Positions 51,737-62,872 of a stretch of 64,000 nucleotides of DNA are shown here, piece after piece (positions within the stretch are counted from its first letter, which is position 1; every line of letters begins with the position of its first letter). Location: contig NZ_JAKVCW010000002.1 of assembly GCF_022448905.1 (NCBI RefSeq), positions 124,001-188,000 on the forward strand, in the 5' to 3' direction. Below the pieces are notes generated by a model that was not told where the DNA came from, searched no databases, and saw only the letters and a program-made list of their open reading frames with translations. The DNA is from Shimia sp. (GTDB lineage Bacteria; Pseudomonadota; Alphaproteobacteria; Rhodobacterales; Rhodobacteraceae). A program made the position numbers and the translations under genes.

Positions 51737-52151
51737 AACTTACTCCCTATTGAATATACATTTAGGCGTATCGATCTTGCGTCGTTCCCGTCTAAATTGA
51801 CCGACCCTAGGTCAAGCAGACATCACTCAATAGAGCCAGTTTTCCCAACAAATAAGTCCTGTTCTCAAAATGCGCCAGACAAATGCCTTGAAAACACTGA
51901 TTGCTAGCGCCCAAAAGGCATGACCAACAGGCGGATTTCGTGAGGTTGTAGTCTTCATAGAAACCAAGAGCTGGCCAATATCGCGGGCCACCGCCTGTCC
52001 TAACCCGATCACACCTCTCCGCCAAAGATCTGTGGAGCAAGGCACCCCGCCAGCAATCAAATGTTGCCCCTTTGTTCCTTTTCTCTTAAGTTCCCAAAAC
52101 ACACACTGCACAATAAATTTTCAACCAGCCGTTCGTCTTCTAGGCCATCAC
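51737..52151. other. 415-bp intergenic region with an inverted repeat
   Basis: No convincing gene on either strand. Open frames of up to 94 codons on the minus strand lack family features. An inverted repeat TTGACC-N7-GGTCAA lies at 51797-51815, about 60 bp upstream of uspA, and could be an operator. The remaining part is AT-richer than the neighbours and should contain promoters for uspA and the GyrI-like gene. Confidence 0.4.
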
Positions 52152-52763
52152 ATGACCAAAATCGATTTCAAGAAAACCCTCAAACATCTCTACGTGCCCT
52201 CCGCCAAAGACTTCGCCCTTGTCGAAGTCCCGGACATGACCTTTGTGAAAATCGACGGCCACGGCGCCCCGGGCAACGACGCCTATCAACACGCCCTCTC
52301 CTGGCTCTACCCGGTCAGCTACGGCCTGAAGTTCTACTCCAAAAAGGTTTTGAACAAAGACTACGTTGTGCCACCCCTCGAGGGCCTCTGGTGGGCCGAC
52401 GACATGACCGCCTACACCGACGACCGGCGCGAGGAATGGCATTGGACCATGATGATCATGCTGCCGGATTGGCTTGATGACGCCGCCTTTGCCGCCAGCG
52501 TGGAAAAAGCCTCCCAAAAGCTCGGCGACCCTCCTGCCACTCTACGGCGCGAGGTCTTGCACGAGGGTTTCTGCGCCCAAATTTTGCACGTCGGTCCGTA
52601 TAGCGAAGAAGGCCCGACCATCGCCAAGCTGCACAAAGAATACCTGCCGCAAAATGGCCTGACAGAAAACGGCCACCACCATGAAATCTACCTGGGCGAC
52701 CCGCGCAAAACCGCTCCGGAAAAATTACGCACCGTCCTGCGCCACCCGGTTCGGAGGCTCTAG
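52152..52763 (+). CDS. GyrI-like small-molecule-binding domain protein
   Basis: 203 residues from the ATG at 52152 (longer in-frame readings begin in AT-rich non-coding DNA). It has MTFVKIDGHGAPGNDAYQHALSWLYPVSYGLKFYSKK, EGLWWADD, WHWTMMIMLPDW, LHEGFCAQILHVGPYSEEGPTIAKLHKEYL and HHEIYLGDPRKTAPEKLRTVLRHPV. These are the features of the stand-alone GyrI-like (SHS2-fold) family. Members bind or hydrolyse small cyclic molecules. The Glu in the EGLWW/ADD segment fits the known ligand-binding residues. The specific role is unknown. Confidence 0.85.
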   Translation: MTKIDFKKTLKHLYVPSAKDFALVEVPDMTFVKIDGHGAPGNDAYQHALSWLYPVSYGLKFYSKKVLNKDYVVPPLEGLWWADDMTAYTDDRREEWHWTMMIMLPDWLDDAAFAASVEKASQKLGDPPATLRREVLHEGFCAQILHVGPYSEEGPTIAKLHKEYLPQNGLTENGHHHEIYLGDPRKTAPEKLRTVLRHPVRRL

Positions 52764-52860
52764 CCCAACAATGGCAGATTGCCGCAAGACCCGGAATTTG
52801 CCGTGCAAGGAAAGGCGCTTATGCTAGTCTCATCCCAGCAGGATTTAGCGGAGCGCAGCG

Positions 52861-54153
52861 ATGCCCACAGCCCTTGTTCTTGGCGGCTACGGCCTCATTG
52901 GCGCCGCCTGCATGGCGGCACTGGCTGAGGCCGGATATGACGTGACCGGCGTCGGGCGCAATGCCAAAGCCGCCTCCCGCTTTCCGCAGTGTCGCTGGAA
53001 ACATCTCGACCTTACGTCCTTGCGCGCGGATCATTGGCCCGCCTTGTTGCAAGACACCGACGTGGTGGTGAACGCCTCCGGCGCCTTGCAGGATGGCGCC
53101 CGCGACAGCCTTTCCCAAATTCACGTTGAGATGGTCCGGCACCTTGCGAATGCTGCCGCCCAAACCCAAACCCGCGTGATCCAGATCTCCGCTGCAGGGG
53201 TGTCGCCAGAGGCCGACACCGCCTTCTACCGCACCAAGGCCGAAGGTGACGCGCTGTTGACCACCTCTCAGGCCGACCACGTCATTTTGCGCCCCACTCT
53301 GGTGCTGGGCCGCGAAGCCTACGGCGGCAGCGCCCTCCTGCGCGCGCTTGCGGCCTTGCCGGCCGTCCTGCCCCACGTGTTAGGGGACAGCCCCATCCAA
53401 ACTGTCGCCCTTGCCGACGTCGCCCATGCCGTCGCACTGGCCTGTGACCCCCAAGTACCCTCCGGTACCATCGCCGACATCACCGAGCCAAATGCGCACA
53501 GCTTTAGCAGCCTAACCCTGCACACCCGCGCCTGGCTTGGCGTACCTCCGCCCCTCTGGCGGCCGCACCTGCCAAACTGGACACTCAAATTCACCGCCCG
53601 CGTGGCCGACACGCTTGGCTGGTTAGGCTGGCGGGCGCCCCTGCGCAGCACGTCGCTAACGGTTTTCTCAAAAGGCATTTCCGGCAACCCGCTGCCCTGG
53701 CACCACCTCACCGGCCACACCTGCCACCCATTGGCAGCCACTCTGGCAAGCCACCCCGCCACCGCGCAGGACCGCACCGCGGCAAGGGTTTACCTGGCGC
53801 TTCCGCTCGCCATCGCCACGCTGGCGTTTTTCTGGCTGCTCTCCGGCGCCATTGGCCTAATCCAAACACCCGAAGCCATGCGGGTTCTAACCACCACTGG
53901 CAGCAGTCCCACCTTCGCCGCTTTCGCTGTTATTGGCGGTGGCATCGCTGACACCCTTCTTGGAGGCGCAATCCTCATCCGACGCCACACCCGCAAAGCC
54001 GCCATCGGCATGATCCTTCTCTCCGCCGCCTACCTTCTGGGCGCAGCATTGATGACACCTGCCCTCTATGCCGATCCGCTTGGCCCTATGGTCAAAGTCC
54101 TGCCCGGCATCACACTCGCCGCCTTGGTGGCCCTGCTAATGGACGACAGATGA
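52861..54153 (+). CDS. NAD(P)-binding SDR fused to a DoxX-like membrane domain
   Basis: 430 residues. The N-terminal atypical SDR (about 1-290) has the nucleotide loop VLGGYGLIGAACMAAL, then SAAGVSPEADTAFYRTKAEGD with YxxxK and ILRPTLVLG. The C-terminal 120 residues hold four hydrophobic helices (from about residue 310: VYLALPLAIATLAFFWLLSG and onward), like DoxX-type membrane proteins. This fusion is known in proteobacteria but has no settled function. It overlaps the DUF2269 gene by four bases (ATGA), so the two are coupled. Confidence 0.88.
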   Translation: MPTALVLGGYGLIGAACMAALAEAGYDVTGVGRNAKAASRFPQCRWKHLDLTSLRADHWPALLQDTDVVVNASGALQDGARDSLSQIHVEMVRHLANAAAQTQTRVIQISAAGVSPEADTAFYRTKAEGDALLTTSQADHVILRPTLVLGREAYGGSALLRALAALPAVLPHVLGDSPIQTVALADVAHAVALACDPQVPSGTIADITEPNAHSFSSLTLHTRAWLGVPPPLWRPHLPNWTLKFTARVADTLGWLGWRAPLRSTSLTVFSKGISGNPLPWHHLTGHTCHPLAATLASHPATAQDRTAARVYLALPLAIATLAFFWLLSGAIGLIQTPEAMRVLTTTGSSPTFAAFAVIGGGIADTLLGGAILIRRHTRKAAIGMILLSAAYLLGAALMTPALYADPLGPMVKVLPGITLAALVALLMDDR

Positions 54154-54617
54154 TCGAAGAGATCCTCCGCTTTGCCCACGTCCTCGGCGCCACCGTTCTC
54201 TTGGGTACGGGGGCTGGCATCGCCTTCTTTATGGTCCTATCTCACCGCAGCCGCGACCCCGCCCTGATCGCCCATGTCGCCGGCATCGTAGTGATCGCCG
54301 ACACCATCTTCACCGCCACCGCCGCCGTTCTGCAACCGATCACCGGCACACTATTTGCTTGGCACCTCGGCTGGTCGCTCTTGGAACCTTGGCTACTGAT
54401 TTCGCTGATCCTTTATGTGGTGGTTGGTGCCTTCTGGCTGCCGGTCGTCTGGATCCAACTACAAATGCGCAACATTGCCCGCACCGCCCGCGACACTCGA
54501 TCGCCCCTGCCAGATCGCTACCTCAAACTCTATCACATCTGGTTCGCCTGCGGCTTCCCGGCCTTCTTTGCGGTCATGGGGATTGTCTGGCTGATGCTGA
54601 TGAAACCGGCATTCTGA
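54150..54617 (+). CDS. DUF2269-family membrane protein
   Basis: 155 residues with four hydrophobic segments (about 5-27, 40-62, 73-98, 128-150). LLGTGAGIAFFMVLSHRSRDP, TAAVLQPITGTLFAWH and YHIWFACGFPAFFAVMGIVWLML are typical of DUF2269, a family repeatedly found next to SDR-DoxX-like fusions. It is translationally coupled to the upstream fusion, which suggests a shared membrane complex. The function is unknown. A strong terminator follows. Confidence 0.85.
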   Translation: MIEEILRFAHVLGATVLLGTGAGIAFFMVLSHRSRDPALIAHVAGIVVIADTIFTATAAVLQPITGTLFAWHLGWSLLEPWLLISLILYVVVGAFWLPVVWIQLQMRNIARTARDTRSPLPDRYLKLYHIWFACGFPAFFAVMGIVWLMLMKPAF

Positions 54618-54620
54618 CAC

Positions 54621-54650
54621 AAAAAAGGCGCGGCATCGCCGCGCCTTCCT
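54621..54650. terminator. Bidirectional terminator between DUF2269 and katG
   Basis: A perfect 10-bp stem AAGGCGCGGC/GCCGCGCCTT with loop ATC has six A on its left, which form a T-tract for the minus-strand katG transcript. Confidence 0.85.
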
Positions 54651-54668
54651 CATTCCTTTCACCAAAGA

Positions 54669-56864
<2,196 letters not shown>

Positions 56865-56950
56865 TCAAAGTGAGATGGGTCACGTTTTGTCTGGAACCAT
56901 TCTAAGCACAGGAGTTTCATTTAACGAAGTTGCATTTTCCGATCACATTG

Positions 56951-56965
56951 ATAATCAAAGACTAT
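56951..56965 (+). promoter_or_regulatory. Possible OxyR half-site overlapping the oxyR start
   Basis: ATAA-N7-CTAT resembles half of the OxyR ATAG-N7-CTAT site and overlaps the first codon of oxyR in the katG-oxyR gap. The second half is weak, so this remains tentative. Confidence 0.35.
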
Positions 56966-57857
56966 GAATAATCTCACACTGCGCCAGCTCCGCTATTTTG
57001 ATGCCCTTGCCGAACACGGCCACTTCGGTCGCGCGGCAGATGTCTGCGCCATTTCACAGCCCGCCTTATCCGTGCAAATCAAAGAGTTGGAGGAAAGCTT
57101 CGGCGCACCTCTCTTGGAGCGCACCACCCGTCGCGTGCGGCTCACATCCTTTGGCGAAGACGTGCTTGTGCGCGTACGCGAAATCCTGCGCAGCGTCGAT
57201 GAACTGGGCGATATGGCCCGCGCGGCGCAATCCGGCCTCACCGGTCGCCTGCGCCTTGGGGTGATTCCCACAATTGCGCCCTACCTGCTGCCCGCCCTGC
57301 TGCGAGAGGTAAAAGCCACCTTTCCCGACATGTCCCTCATGGTGCGCGAAACCATGACTGCCAACCTTTTGGCCGAACTGCACGCGGGCCGCATCGACAC
57401 CGCGATTGTCGCCCTGCCCGTGTCCGAGCCCGCCTTCACCGAAGTGCCGCTTTGGTCCGAAGAATTTGTGCTCGTAAGACCTGACACCGAATCCGCGACG
57501 CCGGTCCCCGCACCAGAAACCCTCGAACGCGAACGGCTGCTCTTGCTCGAGGAAGGCCACTGCTTCCGCGATCAAGCCCTATCGTTTTGCTCCCTGCCCA
57601 CGGCCCGTCCTCACGAGGGGCTGGATGGCTCCTCGCTCTCAACACTGGTGCAGATGGTTGGGGCTGGTCTTGGCGTCACTGTGATCCCGGAAATGGCTGT
57701 GCCAGTGGACACGCCCGCCGCCGCTGTGAGCGTCGCGCGGTTTGCCGGGGCGCAACCGGCCCGCACCATCGGCATGATCTGGCGCAAAAGCAGCCCGCTG
57801 GCGTCCCAGTTGCAAGAACTCTCTGACGTGGTGCGCGGTGTTGGGGAATCACTCTGA
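56964..57857 (+). CDS. oxyR: Peroxide-sensing LysR-type regulator OxyR
   Basis: 297 residues. The helix-turn-helix is LRQLRYFDALAEHGHFGRAADVCAISQPALSVQIKELEESFG. The redox pair sits at Cys200 and Cys209 (EGHCFRDQALSFC, CX8C), matching the Cys199/Cys208 disulfide of E. coli OxyR. PTIAPYLLP in the effector domain is also typical. Oxidation by peroxide would activate the divergent katG, 111 bp away. This is the classic oxyR-katG pair. Confidence 0.95.
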   Translation: MNNLTLRQLRYFDALAEHGHFGRAADVCAISQPALSVQIKELEESFGAPLLERTTRRVRLTSFGEDVLVRVREILRSVDELGDMARAAQSGLTGRLRLGVIPTIAPYLLPALLREVKATFPDMSLMVRETMTANLLAELHAGRIDTAIVALPVSEPAFTEVPLWSEEFVLVRPDTESATPVPAPETLERERLLLLEEGHCFRDQALSFCSLPTARPHEGLDGSSLSTLVQMVGAGLGVTVIPEMAVPVDTPAAAVSVARFAGAQPARTIGMIWRKSSPLASQLQELSDVVRGVGESL

Positions 57858-57983
57858 CGCAACGCGCGCTGCGTTAAGGCGAGAGCCGACCCCAAAATCC
57901 GCACCTCCGCAAAACAGTCGTGATACCGACAAAATACCGACGTGAAATTTGGGGGTTAACGCCGCCAAAATCCGGCGCAACAC

Positions 57984-59171
57984 TTACTCTTTCGTGACGT
58001 CGTGTAGATAGATCCAGTCAAACTGCCCCATCATCTTGCGCGGCGCCAAAGTGGACGCCATGCGAATCCCCATATGCGCTGCCATCCGCAATGGCCGGTT
58101 GCTCAGATGGTATTTCCACGCGTTTTTGCTGGCGGTGTCCACAACCTTGGTCACACGCCCCACGCGCCGCGCGTGATAAGCTGCCAGGCCACTGGCAAAA
58201 TCTTCCGCCTTTTCAAGCGCATCGCCCAAAACCCAGGCATCCTCCATCGCCATCACCGCCCCCTGCGCCATAAACGGCAAAGTCGGATGCGCCGCATCTC
58301 CTAACAGCACGCAATGGTCCTTGTGCCACACCGGCGCCACCGGATGTCGAAACAATCCCCATTTGCGCACATCACTAACCTCGGTCAGCATGCGCCGCAC
58401 AGCGCCACCAAAATCCTTGAATGTTTTCTGAAGGTTGGCCGGATCATCGGGAATGTGCCAGCCCTCCTCGGCCCAGCCCACCTGCTCTTGCACAGCGACA
58501 ATATTGACCAATTCGCCGCCGCGCAGCGGATAGCTCACCACATGGCGTTTCGGCCCCATATGCACCTGCGCCACATCCGGATGTGCCATGGTATTTGGCA
58601 CCGTCGCCCGCCAAGCTGTCTGTCGCGTGAAAAACGGCGCCACGGTGCCGTTGAGAACCGGCCGCATTTTGGAGTGCAGCCCATCCGCACCAACCGCCAA
58701 GTCCACGATCATCTCAGCACCGTTGGCCATCATCACCTTTGGCCGATCGCCGGGGACAACGGTCTCAACTTGCTGAAGCAAAAGCACTTTTACCCCAGCC
58801 GCCCGTACGGCCTCAGCCAGCACATCAATCAAATCCGCGCGATGCACAAAGTAATATTCCGTAGGGTGCAAGGGATCATTTTCAGAGATCAACCCAAGAT
58901 CCAAACGACTCACCAACCGCCCTGCGGCATAGTCCCGCAGCTCCACTGCGTCCGCCCGAACCGCCCGTTTCTTAAGCGCACCGTCCACGCCCAGCGCCTT
59001 GAGCACAGCCATACCGTTGGGACTGATTTGTAAGCCCGCGCCAACCTCTTTGATCGCCTCGGCCTGCTCCAGAACATGCACAGAGGCCCCGCGCTGCTTT
59101 AACGCCAGCGCGGCGGTCAACCCGCCAATCCCCGCGCCAATCACGGTGATTTTTTTACCTTGCAAATCCAT
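57984..59171 (-). CDS. FAD-dependent monooxygenase (salicylate hydroxylase-like)
   Basis: 395 residues of the PHBH-type single-component flavin hydroxylases. The FAD motif ITVIGAGIGGLTAALALKQRGASVHVLEQ is at the N terminus. The DG motif is in VGADGLHSKMRPVL. The second FAD motif is CVLLGDAAHPTLPFMAQGAVMAMEDAWVLGDAL. The sequence is closest in feel to salicylate or 3-hydroxybenzoate 6-hydroxylases, which need NADH and O2. No ring-cleavage genes are adjacent, so the substrate is open. The dksA terminator lies just upstream. Confidence 0.9.
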   Translation of the reverse strand: MDLQGKKITVIGAGIGGLTAALALKQRGASVHVLEQAEAIKEVGAGLQISPNGMAVLKALGVDGALKKRAVRADAVELRDYAAGRLVSRLDLGLISENDPLHPTEYYFVHRADLIDVLAEAVRAAGVKVLLLQQVETVVPGDRPKVMMANGAEMIVDLAVGADGLHSKMRPVLNGTVAPFFTRQTAWRATVPNTMAHPDVAQVHMGPKRHVVSYPLRGGELVNIVAVQEQVGWAEEGWHIPDDPANLQKTFKDFGGAVRRMLTEVSDVRKWGLFRHPVAPVWHKDHCVLLGDAAHPTLPFMAQGAVMAMEDAWVLGDALEKAEDFASGLAAYHARRVGRVTKVVDTASKNAWKYHLSNRPLRMAAHMGIRMASTLAPRKMMGQFDWIYLHDVTKE

Positions 59172-59183
59172 GGCTTAACCCTA

Positions 59184-59215
59184 ATGAAAAAACGCCGAAG
59201 CAAAAGCCCCGGCGT
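59184..59215 (-). terminator. Intrinsic terminator after dksA
   Basis: On the minus strand ACGCCGGGGC-TTTT-GCTTCGGCGT is followed by TTTTTTC. It separates dksA from the monooxygenase gene. Confidence 0.85.
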
Positions 59216-59267
59216 CTTTATTTTTTGGTCCAAACCCTGCGATTTACCGTCACAGGGCAGTGCAAAA

Positions 59268-59690
59268 TTAGTCGTCGCGATGCACTTTTTCGCGGCGCTC
59301 GTGACGTTCCTGCGCTTCAAGGCTCATGGTTGCGATTGGACGGGCGTCCAGACGTTTGAGCGAAATTGGCTCCCCCGTCACTTCGCAATAGCCATATTCC
59401 CCTTCGTCAATCCGACGAATGGCGCTGTCGATCTTTGCAACCAATTTGCGCTGACGATCCCGGGTGCGAAGCTCAAGCGCGCGATCAGTCTCCTCACTGG
59501 CGCGGTCAGCTACATCCGGGATATTGCGGGTGCTGTCTTGCAGACCCTCGATCGTGTCGCGGGTATCCGCCAACAGATCTTCTTTCCAGTTCAATAGTTT
59601 ACGTCGAAAGTACTCAACTTGCCGATCATTCATGAACGGCTCATCTTCTGCGGGACGATAATCGTCGGGCAGGAAAGTTTCGGCTTTCAT
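59268..59690 (-). CDS. dksA: RNA polymerase-binding protein DksA (single-Cys type)
   Basis: 140 residues from the ATG at 59690 (MKAETFLPDDYRPAEDEPFMN), where conservation with alphaproteobacterial DksA begins, with GAGGGAG upstream. Another ATG at 59741 also has a strong ribosome site and would add 17 polar residues. The coiled-coil tip carries DxxDxA as PDVADRASEETDRALE. The zinc finger is degenerate: only one Cys remains, in YCEVTGEPI, with L, R and A-like residues at the other positions. This is the form known from Rhodobacter sphaeroides. It tunes transcription with ppGpp. Confidence 0.92.
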   Translation of the reverse strand: MKAETFLPDDYRPAEDEPFMNDRQVEYFRRKLLNWKEDLLADTRDTIEGLQDSTRNIPDVADRASEETDRALELRTRDRQRKLVAKIDSAIRRIDEGEYGYCEVTGEPISLKRLDARPIATMSLEAQERHERREKVHRDD

Positions 59691-59875
59691 TTCTGCTCCC
59701 TCATCGCGGCTCACGTCCATCGTGGTATTCAAGTCAGACATGCAACCCCCCTTCTATGCTTGCAGCAAATACTCCCTTGGCCAGGGAATGTCACTACCTG
59801 TTAACCCCTCATTGCGGACAAATTATGTTCACGATAGGGTCTGCGCCGAATTAAGCGAACGGGCGGAGAAATTTC

Positions 59876-60715
59876 ATGCAGTTTTCGGGCACCAAAAACT
59901 ATGTCGCCACAGACGATCTGACGGTCGCGGTCAACGCCGCTGTGGCGCTGGAACGCCCACTGCTTGTCAAAGGCGAACCCGGCACCGGCAAAACCGAACT
60001 GGCAATGCAAGTCGCCCGCGGCCTGGGTTTAAAAATGATCGAGTGGAACGTGAAATCCACCACCAAAGCCCAACAAGGTCTTTATGAGTACGACGCCGTC
60101 TCCCGTCTACGCGACAGCCAGTTGGGGGATGAACGTGTCCATGACATTGGCAATTACATTAAGCGCGGCAAACTCTGGGAAGCCTTTGAAAGTGATGAGA
60201 AAGTTGTCCTGCTGATTGACGAGATCGACAAGGCCGACATCGAGTTTCCAAACGACCTTCTACAAGAACTCGATAAGATGGAGTTCCACGTCTACGAGAC
60301 CGGCGAAACCATAAAAGCCAAGCATCGCCCGATCATCATCATCACCTCCAACAACGAAAAAGAACTGCCTGACGCCTTCCTGCGCCGCTGCTTCTTCCAC
60401 TACATCCGCTTCCCGGAAATGGAGACGCTGAAAAAGATTGTTGAGGTCCATCACCCCGGCATCAAAGAGGCGCTGCTGACCACCGCGCTGACGCAGTTCT
60501 TCGAAATCCGCGAAACCGCCGGATTGAAGAAAAAGCCTTCCACATCCGAGGTGATCGACTGGCTCAAGCTACTGTTGGCCGAAGACCTGTCGCCAGAAGA
60601 CCTGAAACGCGACGGGGCAAACGCCCTGCCGAAATTGCATGGCGCCTTGTTGAAAAACGAACAAGACGTGCATCTGTTTGAGCGTCTGGCCTTTATGGCG
60701 CGCTCCGGCCGCTGA
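59876..60715 (+). CDS. MoxR-family AAA+ ATPase (CoxD-like)
   Basis: 279 residues. Walker A KGEPGTGKTELAM, Walker B VVLLIDEIDKADIEFPNDLLQELD, sensor 1 IIITSNNEKELPDAFLRRCFFHYIRFP and an arginine finger in LRRC are visible. MoxR ATPases usually work with VWA-domain partners to insert cofactors or mature metalloenzymes. A CoxE-like VWA gene is 2.2 kb downstream on the same strand, suggesting such a pair. A hairpin follows the gene. The target protein is not evident. Confidence 0.93.
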   Translation: MQFSGTKNYVATDDLTVAVNAAVALERPLLVKGEPGTGKTELAMQVARGLGLKMIEWNVKSTTKAQQGLYEYDAVSRLRDSQLGDERVHDIGNYIKRGKLWEAFESDEKVVLLIDEIDKADIEFPNDLLQELDKMEFHVYETGETIKAKHRPIIIITSNNEKELPDAFLRRCFFHYIRFPEMETLKKIVEVHHPGIKEALLTTALTQFFEIRETAGLKKKPSTSEVIDWLKLLLAEDLSPEDLKRDGANALPKLHGALLKNEQDVHLFERLAFMARSGR

Positions 60716-60736
60716 GGTTTTCCCAATCTTTGGAAC

Positions 60737-60759
60737 GGCCTGCCCCCGTGCAGGCCTTT
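60737..60759 (+). terminator. Stem-loop after the MoxR gene
   Basis: A 7-bp stem GGCCTGC/GCAGGCC has a 6-base loop and is followed by TTT, 22 bp after the stop. Confidence 0.65.
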
Positions 60760-60869
60760 CAAATTCACCACAGACACCGCATTCTTGCCCAAGTCTTTGC
60801 GCATGTTACGATCCAATTAAGGCCTGATTTCGTAGAAGGAATCGGCATCCAACCGGAGTCCGACCACCC

Positions 60870-61322
60870 ATGTCCCAGCCTGACGTCCTGATCCGCCCTC
60901 TCACCGAAGCCGACCACGCAGAGTGGCGCCGTCTCTGGACCGACTATATCACCTTCTATGAAAGCACGGTGTCTGAAGAGGTCTACACCTCCACATTTGC
61001 CCGGCTTTTGGGCGATGATCCGCAGGATTACTCCTGCTTCGTGGCGGAGCTGGACGGCAAGCTTATTGGCCTGACCCACTACCTGTTTCACCGCCATGCT
61101 TGGAAGGTTGAAAACGTTTGTTATCTACAAGACCTCTACGCTGATCCGGAAGTGCGCGGCACCGGTGTGGGGCGCAAACTGATTGAAGCCGTGTATCAGG
61201 CAGCGGATGACGCCGGTGCGCCAAGCGTGTATTGGATGACCCAGGAATTTAACACCAACGCCCGCAAACTGTATGACCGGATCGGGCAGTTGTCCCCGTT
61301 TATTAAATATCAAAGGCCCTGA
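60870..61322 (+). CDS. GNAT-family N-acetyltransferase
   Basis: 150 residues of one GNAT domain: VLIRPLTEADHAEWRRLWTDYITFYES at the N terminus, FVAELDGKLIGLTHYLFHRHAW, then the acetyl-CoA loop YLQDLYADPEVRGTGVGRKLIEAVYQAADDAG (Q/RxxGxG/A), and MTQEFNTNARKLYDRIG. It transfers an acetyl group from acetyl-CoA to an unknown amine. It ends 2 bp before the DUF2927 gene start, so the two are closely linked. Confidence 0.92.
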   Translation: MSQPDVLIRPLTEADHAEWRRLWTDYITFYESTVSEEVYTSTFARLLGDDPQDYSCFVAELDGKLIGLTHYLFHRHAWKVENVCYLQDLYADPEVRGTGVGRKLIEAVYQAADDAGAPSVYWMTQEFNTNARKLYDRIGQLSPFIKYQRP

Positions 61323-61324
61323 TT

Positions 61325-62695
61325 TTGCGCTCTTTTCTGTCCTCACTGATCCCTCTGGCTTTTGCCGTGGCGGCCTGTACGCCCATCGGCGGCAACGGCG
61401 TGCCAACCCGCGCCGCAGTGAGCGACACCACCCTGCCTCCGGTCAAGGCCTTCTCCACCCCGCGCCCTATTCCGCCCAACAGATCGAACCGCGACATTGC
61501 CCGCGACTTTCTGGATCTGAGTTTTGAGCTGGAAAGCGGCCGCAGTCTCGACCGCCTCACCCGGTTTGAAGGCCCAATCACCGTGCGCGTCACCGGCGCG
61601 CCACCCGCCGGAATGATGCCGGACCTCAAGGCGCTGCTGCAACGCCTGCGCAACGAAGCCCGTATCGACATTTCGTTGACGCAATCGCCATCCGCCAACA
61701 TCACCATTCAGGCGGTCTCACGCCGCGACATCCGCAAGGCCCTGCCCCAAGCCGCCTGCTTTGTGGTGCCCAACATTTCGTCGTTGTCGCAATACCGCTC
61801 AGCCCGCCGCAGCGGTGCGGCCAATTGGGCTCTGCTGGAAGACCGCTCCAAAATCGCGATCTTCCTGCCCAACGACACCAGCCCGCAAGAAACCCGCGAC
61901 TGTCTGCATGAAGAGCTGGCGCAGGCCCTAGGTCCCCTCAACGACCTCTATCGTCTGCCGGACAGCGTGTTTAACGACGACAACATCCACGCAGTGCTTA
62001 CCGGTTTTGATATGACCATCCTGCGGGCCTACTATGATCCCACGCTGCGCAACGGCATGACCCGTGGCGAAGTGGCTACCCGTCTGCCCGCAATCCTGTC
62101 GCGCATCAATCCGCGCGGCGATCAGCTCTCCAGCAACCCGCTGCCGGAAACCCCACGCGCCTGGATCAACGCGGTGCAAACCGCCCTCGGCCCGGGCACA
62201 TCGCCTGGCAACCGCCGCGCCGCCGCCCGCCAAGCCCTTGTCATTGCACAGAACAATGGCTGGCAGGATCATCGCCTCGGCTTTTCCCACTACGCGCTTG
62301 GTCGCCTGCTACAGTCGCAAGATATCGCCGCCGCGTTCACCCATTTTCAGGCCGCCGATCGCGCCTATCGGTCCGCCGAACGCTTTGGCCCGCATCGCGC
62401 CTTTGTCGCCACCCAACTCTCTGCCTACGCCATCAGCGCCGGCCAAAGCCGCGAAGCGCTCAACATACTGAACCCGCAAATCGGCCCCGCAGGCCGCTTT
62501 GAAAACGCCGCGCTCCTGTCCACCCTTATGCTCCTGCAAGCCGAAGCACTGGAGATGGAAGGCAAGTTCGAAGACGCCGGCGCCCTGCGTCTGGACAGTC
62601 TCGGCTGGGCACGATACGGCTTTGGCCCGGACTGGGCCGTCCGCGCCAAACTGCGCGAGATCACGGCACTCAGCCCGATCAAAGGGAGATCTTAA
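61325..62695 (+). CDS. DUF2927-domain lipoprotein
   Basis: 456 residues from a TTG at 61325, two bases after the acetyltransferase stop and with AAAGG upstream. The N terminus is a lipoprotein signal (RSFLSSLIPLAFAVAAC, lipobox AVAAC). A DUF2927 domain follows (about 60-270), with VRVTGAPPAGMMPDLKALLQRLR and DCLHEELAQALGPLNDLYRLPDSVFNDDN. The C-terminal third consists of helical pairs resembling TPR units (YALGRLLQSQDIAAAFTHFQAADRAY). The DUF2927 region has a metzincin-like feel (HEELAQ), but no full HExxH. It lies between MoxR and CoxE-like genes. Confidence 0.82.
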   Translation: MRSFLSSLIPLAFAVAACTPIGGNGVPTRAAVSDTTLPPVKAFSTPRPIPPNRSNRDIARDFLDLSFELESGRSLDRLTRFEGPITVRVTGAPPAGMMPDLKALLQRLRNEARIDISLTQSPSANITIQAVSRRDIRKALPQAACFVVPNISSLSQYRSARRSGAANWALLEDRSKIAIFLPNDTSPQETRDCLHEELAQALGPLNDLYRLPDSVFNDDNIHAVLTGFDMTILRAYYDPTLRNGMTRGEVATRLPAILSRINPRGDQLSSNPLPETPRAWINAVQTALGPGTSPGNRRAAARQALVIAQNNGWQDHRLGFSHYALGRLLQSQDIAAAFTHFQAADRAYRSAERFGPHRAFVATQLSAYAISAGQSREALNILNPQIGPAGRFENAALLSTLMLLQAEALEMEGKFEDAGALRLDSLGWARYGFGPDWAVRAKLREITALSPIKGRS

Positions 62696-62701
62696 GACAC
62701 C

Positions 62702-62869
62702 ATGTTTGTACTTATTGGCGCCCTCATCGGCGCACTCACTGGTGGCACATTGGCCAAACGCCGCGGCGGCAAAGGCGCAGACATCCTGCAATACGGCTTT
62801 GTCTACGCCATGATCTTTGCGATCATCGGCCTGTTTATAACGCTCTTCATCCACCGTATGGCGCTCTGA
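62702..62869 (+). CDS. 55-residue membrane protein
   Basis: The ATG at 62702 follows the DUF2927 stop by 6 bp, and AAAGGGAGAT just upstream serves as ribosome site. The product, MFVLIGALIGALTGGTLAKRR at the start, has two hydrophobic helices (about 2-18 and 32-50) with a basic, Gly-rich loop between. It ends 3 bp before the CoxE-like start, so it is embedded in the operon. Such a small protein is easily missed in annotation. The function is unknown. Confidence 0.8.
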   Translation: MFVLIGALIGALTGGTLAKRRGGKGADILQYGFVYAMIFAIIGLFITLFIHRMAL

Positions 62870-62872
62870 TCC

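Noticed and set aside
51807-52111. Minus-strand frames of 77-94 codons upstream of uspA
   Set aside because: No ribosome site, no family marks, AT-rich composition. Treated as intergenic.
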